Assembly: GCF_000376565.1 (NCBI RefSeq)
Contig: NZ_BARG01000015.1
Coordinates: 1-64,000, forward strand
DNA length: 64,000 nt
Direction: 5' to 3'
Source: Streptomyces hokutonensis
GTDB lineage: Bacteria; Actinomycetota; Actinomycetes; Streptomycetales; Streptomycetaceae
This document shows, piece by piece, positions 59,718-64,000 of the stretch. The translations under genes and the position numbers were made by a program. The notes beneath the pieces are model-generated. The model had not been told where the DNA came from. It did not search any database and saw only the letters and a program-made list of their open reading frames with translations. The number at the start of each line of letters is the position of its first letter. The first letter of the stretch is position 1.

Positions 59718-61291
59718 GAGGCGTCCCCCTTCGAACTGTCCCCTTCGGCCTCGCCCTTGTCCGTCTCCTCCGTGAGCACGGAGGCGTCCCTCGGCAGCCG
59801 CAGGGTGAACACCGCGCCGCCGTCGGGGGAGTTGGCGGCCGTGATGTCGCCGCCGTGGATGTGGGCGTTCTCCAGGGCGATGGAGAGGCCGAGACCGCTG
59901 CCCTCGGAGCGGGGGCGGGAGGCGCTCGCCTTGTAGAAGCGGTCGAAGACGTGCGGGAGGACGTCCTCGGGGATGCCGGGGCCGTGGTCGCGGACCGCGA
60001 TGACGAGGTCGTCGTCCTCCAGGCGGACCGACACCCGGACCGGCGAGCCGCCATGCTTGAGGGCGTTGCCGATGAGGTTGGCGAGGATGACGTCGAGGCG
60101 GCGCGGGTCGAGCCGGGAGTGGATGCCGCGCTCGGCGTCGAGGTCGACGGCGTCGAGCCAGGCGCGGGCGTCGATGCAGGCGGTGATCTGGTCGGCGATG
60201 TCGACGTCGTCGAGGACGAGCCGGGCGGTGCCCGCGTCGAAGCGGGTGACCTCCATCAGGTTCTCGACGAGGTCGCCGAGCCGCTTGGTCTCGCTGACCA
60301 CGAGCCGTACGGCGGGCTCGATCATCGGGTCCACGCTGCCGGTCTCGGCGTCGAGTTCCTCCTCCAGGACCTCGACCACGGCCGTGATCGCGGTGAGTGG
60401 AGTCCGCAGCTCGTGGGACATGTCGGCCACGAAACGGCGCGAGGCGTCGTCGCGGGCGGCCATGTCGGCGACCCGCTTCTCCAGCGCCTCGGCGGTCTGG
60501 TTGAACGTCCTTGAGAGTTCGGCGAGTTCGTCCGTGCCGGAGACCCGCAGTCGCGTGTCGAGCTTGCCCTCGCCGAGCCTGCGCGCCGCGATGCCGAGGC
60601 GGTGCACGGGCTTGAGGACGGTCGTCGCGGCGGCCTGCGCGAGCAGCGCGGAACCGATCAGCGCGAGCCCGGTGGCGATACCGAGCGACCAGGCGAGGGA
60701 GTTGAGATCCTTCGCCTCCGGCTCAAGCGACTTGAGCATGTAGCCCGTCGGTCCGCCGCCGATCATCCGCGTACCGGCCACCAGGAACGGTGTGCCGTGC
60801 TCGGTGACCCGCTGCCAGTACAGGTGGTACGGCTCCTTGTTGCCGTCGGTCACCGACTGCTGCTTGTTCACCGCCGTGCGCAGCGACTTGGGCACGTCCT
60901 CCAGCGAAAACCCGTTCAGGCCGCCGGAGTTGCCGTAGACCGTCTTGGCGTCGGAGTCCTCGGCGACCAGCAGGACGCTGAAGCGCTGGCTGCTGTTGGC
61001 CATCTGGCCGGCCGTGCGCATCAGTTCGTCCTGCGTGGGGTGCAACGGCAGGGCGCCGGCGTGGTTCTGCATCTCCTGCCGGAAGTCGCGCAGTACCGCG
61101 TCCTGGGCGCGGGTGAGGACGGCCTCGCGGTTGAGCCAGTAGGCGATGCCGGACGCGGACACGGCGGCGGTCAGCGCGACCAGGCCGAAGACGACCACCA
61201 GCCGCAGGCGCAGGCTGGTGAACCGCAGCCGCCACAGAACTCCCTTACGACCCGGGCGCCAGCCGCGGATCCCCCCTGGTGCGTCGGTCAC
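59714..61291 (-). CDS. afsQ2: Sensor histidine kinase AfsQ2-type
   Basis: A 525-residue membrane kinase. Two transmembrane helices flank an extracytoplasmic sensor region, the second near ATGLALIGSALLAQAAATTVLKP, followed by a HAMP domain (GKLDTRLRVSGTDELAELSRTFNQTAEAL). H-box: FVADMSHELRTPLTAI with the phosphoryl-acceptor His. The N-box is NLIGNALKHGG, G1 VRDHGPGIPEDVL and G2 GSGLGLSIA. It is paired with the AfsQ1-type regulator, which it overlaps by 4 nt. In S. coelicolor this system controls antibiotic production and nitrogen metabolism. Confidence 0.92.
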   Translation of the reverse strand: MTDAPGGIRGWRPGRKGVLWRLRFTSLRLRLVVVFGLVALTAAVSASGIAYWLNREAVLTRAQDAVLRDFRQEMQNHAGALPLHPTQDELMRTAGQMANSSQRFSVLLVAEDSDAKTVYGNSGGLNGFSLEDVPKSLRTAVNKQQSVTDGNKEPYHLYWQRVTEHGTPFLVAGTRMIGGGPTGYMLKSLEPEAKDLNSLAWSLGIATGLALIGSALLAQAAATTVLKPVHRLGIAARRLGEGKLDTRLRVSGTDELAELSRTFNQTAEALEKRVADMAARDDASRRFVADMSHELRTPLTAITAVVEVLEEELDAETGSVDPMIEPAVRLVVSETKRLGDLVENLMEVTRFDAGTARLVLDDVDIADQITACIDARAWLDAVDLDAERGIHSRLDPRRLDVILANLIGNALKHGGSPVRVSVRLEDDDLVIAVRDHGPGIPEDVLPHVFDRFYKASASRPRSEGSGLGLSIALENAHIHGGDITAANSPDGGAVFTLRLPRDASVLTEETDKGEAEGDSSKGDAS

Positions 61292-61965
61292 TGAGGCGAG
61301 TCCAGGCGGTAACCGACGCCGCGCACGGTACGGATGAGCGTCGGGGACGAGGGCACGTCCTCGACCTTGGCGCGCAGCCGCTGGACGCAGGCGTCCACCA
61401 GCCGCGAGTCACCGAGGTAGTCGTGCTCCCACACCAGGCGCAGCAACTGCTGCCGGGACAGGGCCTGTCCGGGCCGCCGGCTCAGTTCGAGCAGCAACCG
61501 CAGCTCGGTGGGCGTGAGTTGGAGGTCCTCGCCGTTCTTCGTGACCGTCATCGCGGCCCGGTCGATGACCAGCGAACCGAACGAGGCCGCGTCGTTGGCC
61601 TCCCGCTCGCCGCGCCGCAGCACGGCCCGGATGCGGGCGTCCAGCACCCGCCCCTGCACGGGTTTGACCACGTAGTCGTCGGCGCCGGACTCCAGTCCGA
61701 CGACGATGTCGATGTCGTCGCTGCGCGCGGTGAGCAGAATGATCGGCAGCTGGTCCGTGCGCCGGATGCGCCGGCACACCTCGAAACCGTCGATGCCGGG
61801 CAGCATCACATCCAGCACGATCAGGTCCGGCCGCTGCTCACGCAGCAGCTTCAGACCGTCCTCGCCGCTGGCAGCGGTGGCTACCCGGTGTCCCTGGCGC
61901 GTCAGCGAGAGCTCCAGGGCCGTCCGGATGGCGTCGTCGTCCTCGATCAGCAACAGGGAAGGCAC
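61288..61965 (-). CDS. afsQ1: Response regulator AfsQ1-type, OmpR/PhoB family
   Basis: A 225-residue regulator. The receiver has acidic pair DD at residues 9-11, phosphorylatable Asp52 in LIVLDVMLPGIDG, Thr in LLTARS and Lys in VVKPVQG. The winged-helix DNA-binding domain has LTPTELRLLLELSRRPGQALSRQQLLRLVW and VDACVQRLRAKVED. GTG 61965 matches the length and first residues of S. coelicolor AfsQ1 (225 aa). Divergent from sigQ, with a consensus AfsQ1 site between. Confidence 0.93.
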   Translation of the reverse strand: MPSLLLIEDDDAIRTALELSLTRQGHRVATAASGEDGLKLLREQRPDLIVLDVMLPGIDGFEVCRRIRRTDQLPIILLTARSDDIDIVVGLESGADDYVVKPVQGRVLDARIRAVLRRGEREANDAASFGSLVIDRAAMTVTKNGEDLQLTPTELRLLLELSRRPGQALSRQQLLRLVWEHDYLGDSRLVDACVQRLRAKVEDVPSSPTLIRTVRGVGYRLDSPQ

Positions 61966-62086
61966 GGGCCTCATTCTGGCCCATGTGGGGGCGGTGTTTC
62001 GACACCTGCACGGGTACGCGCCCGTAGCGCTCCTTTCTGTGACCGGACTGTCCGTTTTCTGAGGGCAGCCGCAGAGGGGGACCCCT

Positions 62087-62102
62087 GTGACAGGTCTGTG
62101 AC
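62087..62102. promoter_or_regulatory. AfsQ1 binding site between afsQ1 and sigQ
   Basis: GTGAC at 62087-62091 and GTGAC at 62098-62102 are separated by six bases. This fits the GTnAC-n6-GTnAC pattern established for AfsQ1 in S. coelicolor. It lies 120 bp upstream of both the sigQ and afsQ1 starts, fit for control of the divergent promoters. Confidence 0.75.
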
Positions 62103-62220
62103 AGTCGGCGGACACGTCCATGAAGTGACCCCGGCAGGATTTTCGTCACAGGCAAGGAACCACGAAGGAACCGAGCCGGAAGATCCGAACACCGGGCAAG
62201 TCCACTACGGGGGGCGCGAG

Positions 62221-62958
62221 ATGAGCACGCTGCACAGCACCAGCAACAACGCAGTCATCACGCGTCTGCACGACGTCACCCGGGGTTCCGAGAAGTCCGG
62301 TGCCGTGAGCGGGCGGGGGTGCGTTCGCGGTGCCGGGCGTCAGCACACCGGTTACATGACGGTGGTCGACGCACACACGGGGGAAGCGCACGGGGGAAGC
62401 GGGTACAGGGAGGACACGGGGGAGCGTCGTTCGCTGTCGGAGGCGGAGTTCACCGCCTACGTCCAGGAGCGCCGCGCCTCCCTGTACGCGACCGCCTACC
62501 ACCTGACCGGTGACCGCTTCGAGGCCGAGGACCTGCTGCAGAGCGCGCTGTTCTCGACGTACAAGGCCTGGGACCGGATCAGCGACAAGGCCGCGGTCGG
62601 GGGCTACCTCCGCCGCACCATGACGAACCTGCACATCAGCGCGTGGCGCCGCCGCAAGCTGAACGAGTACCCGACCGAGGAACTGCCGGAGACGCCCGGC
62701 GACACGGACGCGATGCGCGGCACCGAACTGCGCGCGGTCCTGTGGCAGGCGCTGGCCCGGCTGCCCGAACTCCAGCGCACCATGCTGGTCCTCCGTTACT
62801 ACGAGGGCCGCACGGACCCGGAGATCGCGGAGATCCTCGACATCAGTGTCGGCACGGTGAAGTCCAGCATCTGGCGGTCGCTCCGCCGCATGCGCGAGGA
62901 CGAGGTCCTCAGCTTCGGCCGTGACGAGGAGGACGCCTTCGGGGAGCTCGTCGCCTGA
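62221..62958 (+). CDS. sigQ: ECF RNA polymerase sigma factor SigQ-type
   Basis: A 245-residue ECF sigma factor of the SigE-like family. A non-conserved 80-residue leader precedes region 2 (LYATAYHLTGDRFEAEDLLQSALFSTYKAWDRI, GYLRRTMTNLHISAWRRRK) and region 4 (ALARLPELQRTMLVLRYYEGRTDPEIAEILDISVGTVKSSIWRSLRRM). Start ATG 62221, with ATG 62356 (MTVVDAHTG) as a shorter option. In S. coelicolor sigQ is divergent from afsQ1-afsQ2, an AfsQ1 target, and it counteracts AfsQ1 output. The downstream 110 bp is G-rich and ends in a strong terminator. Confidence 0.88.
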   Translation: MSTLHSTSNNAVITRLHDVTRGSEKSGAVSGRGCVRGAGRQHTGYMTVVDAHTGEAHGGSGYREDTGERRSLSEAEFTAYVQERRASLYATAYHLTGDRFEAEDLLQSALFSTYKAWDRISDKAAVGGYLRRTMTNLHISAWRRRKLNEYPTEELPETPGDTDAMRGTELRAVLWQALARLPELQRTMLVLRYYEGRTDPEIAEILDISVGTVKSSIWRSLRRMREDEVLSFGRDEEDAFGELVA

Positions 62959-63077
62959 GGGTCGGGGGGAAGTGGGGAACGGGGGAGCACGAAGGGACCA
63001 CGGGGGATCGGCGCTGGGGGGCGCCGACGGGGTCCTGGGGGGGAATCACGGGGGAAGTACCACGGGGGAAAAGGGAG

Positions 63078-63120
63078 AGCGGGACTGGAGGGCCGGGGGG
63101 TCCGTCCAGTCCCGCTTTTT
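63078..63120. terminator. Strong rho-independent terminator after sigQ
   Basis: AGCGGGACTGGA at 63078-63089 pairs perfectly with 63105-63116 and ends in a U tract (TTTT, 63117-63120). The convergent kinase-like gene stops 12 bp later, so it may serve both. Confidence 0.9.
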
Positions 63121-63131
63121 CGTGCGTGGCG

Positions 63132-63785
63132 TCAGCTGGTGGGCGTGGGTGCGGGTGCGGGAACCGCCGCCGGACGCCGGCCTACCGCCGCCGCTGCCAG
63201 CCGGCCCAAGGCCTCGTCCTTGTCGCACGCGTACGCGCCGAGTGTCGTCTGCCGGGCCACGATCGACCGCTCCAGCCGCATCAGCCGCCAGCCGCGCCGC
63301 AACAGGAACGGCACGGACTTACGGCCCTCCCGCAGATCCCGCAGGAAGCGGCGGCGGAAGGTGCGCACAGGTCCGCGGCTCAGGCACAGCGCGTCGGCGA
63401 GGACACCCAGCTCACGGCAGCGGGTGATGACCTCGGCGGCGAAGATGCCCTCCGCTATGAACAACGGCGTCCGGCCCACATCGACCGCCTCCGTACCCGT
63501 ACGGGCGCTCAGCGAGATGTCGTAGACCGGCACATCAGTACGACCCGTGCGGCACAGCTCGACGATCGCGGTGACCGCGACCTCCGCGTCCCAGGAGTCG
63601 GGATGGTCCCAGTCGATGTCCGAACTCCCCGCCACCAGTGGCAGCGTCGGGTCGTCTCCCTCCTTGTAGAAGTCGTCGAGCCGCAGCACGGGGAGACCGG
63701 AGCGGGCCGAGACGAGGGACTTGCCGGAACCCGAGGGGCCGCACAGCAGCACGACACGGGCCGGTGACGGGGAAAGGATGCTCAC
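63132..63785 (-). CDS. Uridine kinase-like ATP-binding protein
   Basis: A 217-residue P-loop kinase. Walker A is GPSGSGKS at residues 16-23, followed by LRLDDFYKEGDDPTLP (the base of the substrate site), DWDHPDSWD as in phosphoribulokinase/uridine kinases, and the lid LRDLREGRKSVPFLLRRGW. GTG 63785 is chosen because the conserved first strand (ARVVLLCGPSG) starts there. It would phosphorylate uridine or a similar nucleoside, consistent with salvage in this window, but it lacks a CTACGCGCGT box. Confidence 0.82.
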   Translation of the reverse strand: MSILSPSPARVVLLCGPSGSGKSLVSARSGLPVLRLDDFYKEGDDPTLPLVAGSSDIDWDHPDSWDAEVAVTAIVELCRTGRTDVPVYDISLSARTGTEAVDVGRTPLFIAEGIFAAEVITRCRELGVLADALCLSRGPVRTFRRRFLRDLREGRKSVPFLLRRGWRLMRLERSIVARQTTLGAYACDKDEALGRLAAAAVGRRPAAVPAPAPTPTS

Positions 63786-63912
63786 GGGACACCAGTTTGA
63801 CGTATTCCGTACGTCCTGCCGACCCCGCGGGTCGGCATTGGAACGCGCATCACACGTCAACTACCCTTCGTGCTGACCTGATTACCCTGCGCACCAGAAG
63901 GTGGCACCAGCA

Positions 63913-64000
63913 ATGGCACGACACACGTCCTCCCAGCACCCGAACGCCCAGCGCGCCCTGGTCGCCCTCGCGACGGCCGGAGTCGCCCTGGGCGCGGGCG
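63913..64000 (+). CDS. Partial gene, secreted protein N-terminus
   Basis: The window ends 88 bases into this gene. The ATG is at 63913 and the visible 29 residues read as a basic N-region then a hydrophobic stretch (ALVALATAGVALGAG), a signal peptide. Nothing can be said of the mature protein. Confidence 0.55.
   Translation, partial: MARHTSSQHPNAQRALVALATAGVALGAG

Noticed and set aside
61279..62220. Upstream extension of the sigQ frame to 61279
   Set aside because: The extension lies antisense to afsQ1, is not sigma-like, and the real start with family sequence is at 62221 or 62356.

Overview
The window is high-GC actinobacterial DNA and almost certainly a Streptomyces chromosome core. The evidence is the GC-rich third codon position, frequent GTG starts, a conservon (cvnABCDE), an AfsQ1/AfsQ2/SigQ-type locus and only one TTA codon found in any called gene. 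Gene content and order resemble the S. coelicolor region running from the methylmalonyl-CoA mutase and nonulosonate genes through the nucleoside ABC transporter to afsQ1-afsQ2. This resemblance is from memory, not from a search.

Layout. 1-8 kb: a ureide-decarboxylase-like protein, a membrane-anchored GH20 hexosaminidase, two hypothetical genes, a 14-TM drug exporter, an ECF sigma factor with a tiny partner, and an amidohydrolase. 8.0-14.5 kb (minus strand): one compact run of cvnA, cvnB (with two fused roadblock domains), cvnC (with a TTA codon), cvnD, a P450 (cvnE), a second P450 and an enoyl-CoA-hydratase-like protein. 15.2-17.0 kb: a second, paralogous ECF sigma factor with a full-length membrane partner. 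17.2-22.6 kb: L,D-transpeptidase lipoprotein, coenzyme-B12 mutase large subunit, LeuE-type exporter, and an FAD monooxygenase divergent from a TetR regulator with two perfect operator palindromes between them.

22.6-32.4 kb is a cell-surface glycopolymer locus: methyltransferase, acyltransferase, polysialyltransferase-like enzyme, GT2, two further GT-like proteins, a CMP-nonulosonate synthetase fused to a HAD phosphatase, and a NeuB synthase without its SAF domain. These genes would make, activate and polymerise a sialic-acid-like sugar, most likely Kdn for teichulosonic acid. 32.4-36.4 kb holds two tandem NB-ARC (STAND) ATPases, the first with TPRs, followed by an unrecognised protein. This is the least understood module in the window.

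37-47.5 kb: an M20 amidohydrolase, then a nucleoside uptake and catabolism block. It has two BMP lipoproteins, an ABC ATPase and two permeases, cytidine deaminase and thymidine phosphorylase. Adenosine deaminase lies 8 kb further on. Four copies of a CTACGCGCGT-type box precede the lipoproteins, the ATPase and adenosine deaminase, so these units look like one regulon.

47.5-64 kb: hydrolases, an AEC carrier, a STAS protein overlapping antisense with a SnoaL-tailed ECF sigma factor, a LysR/MFS divergent pair, an oxidoreductase, small secreted and membrane proteins (PspC, VanZ), and a HIT protein. It ends with lipoprotein-afsQ2-afsQ1 divergent from sigQ (with a recognisable AfsQ1 box between them), a uridine-kinase-like protein and the 5' end of a secreted protein. 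No tRNA, rRNA, CRISPR array, insertion sequence or phage gene was seen.
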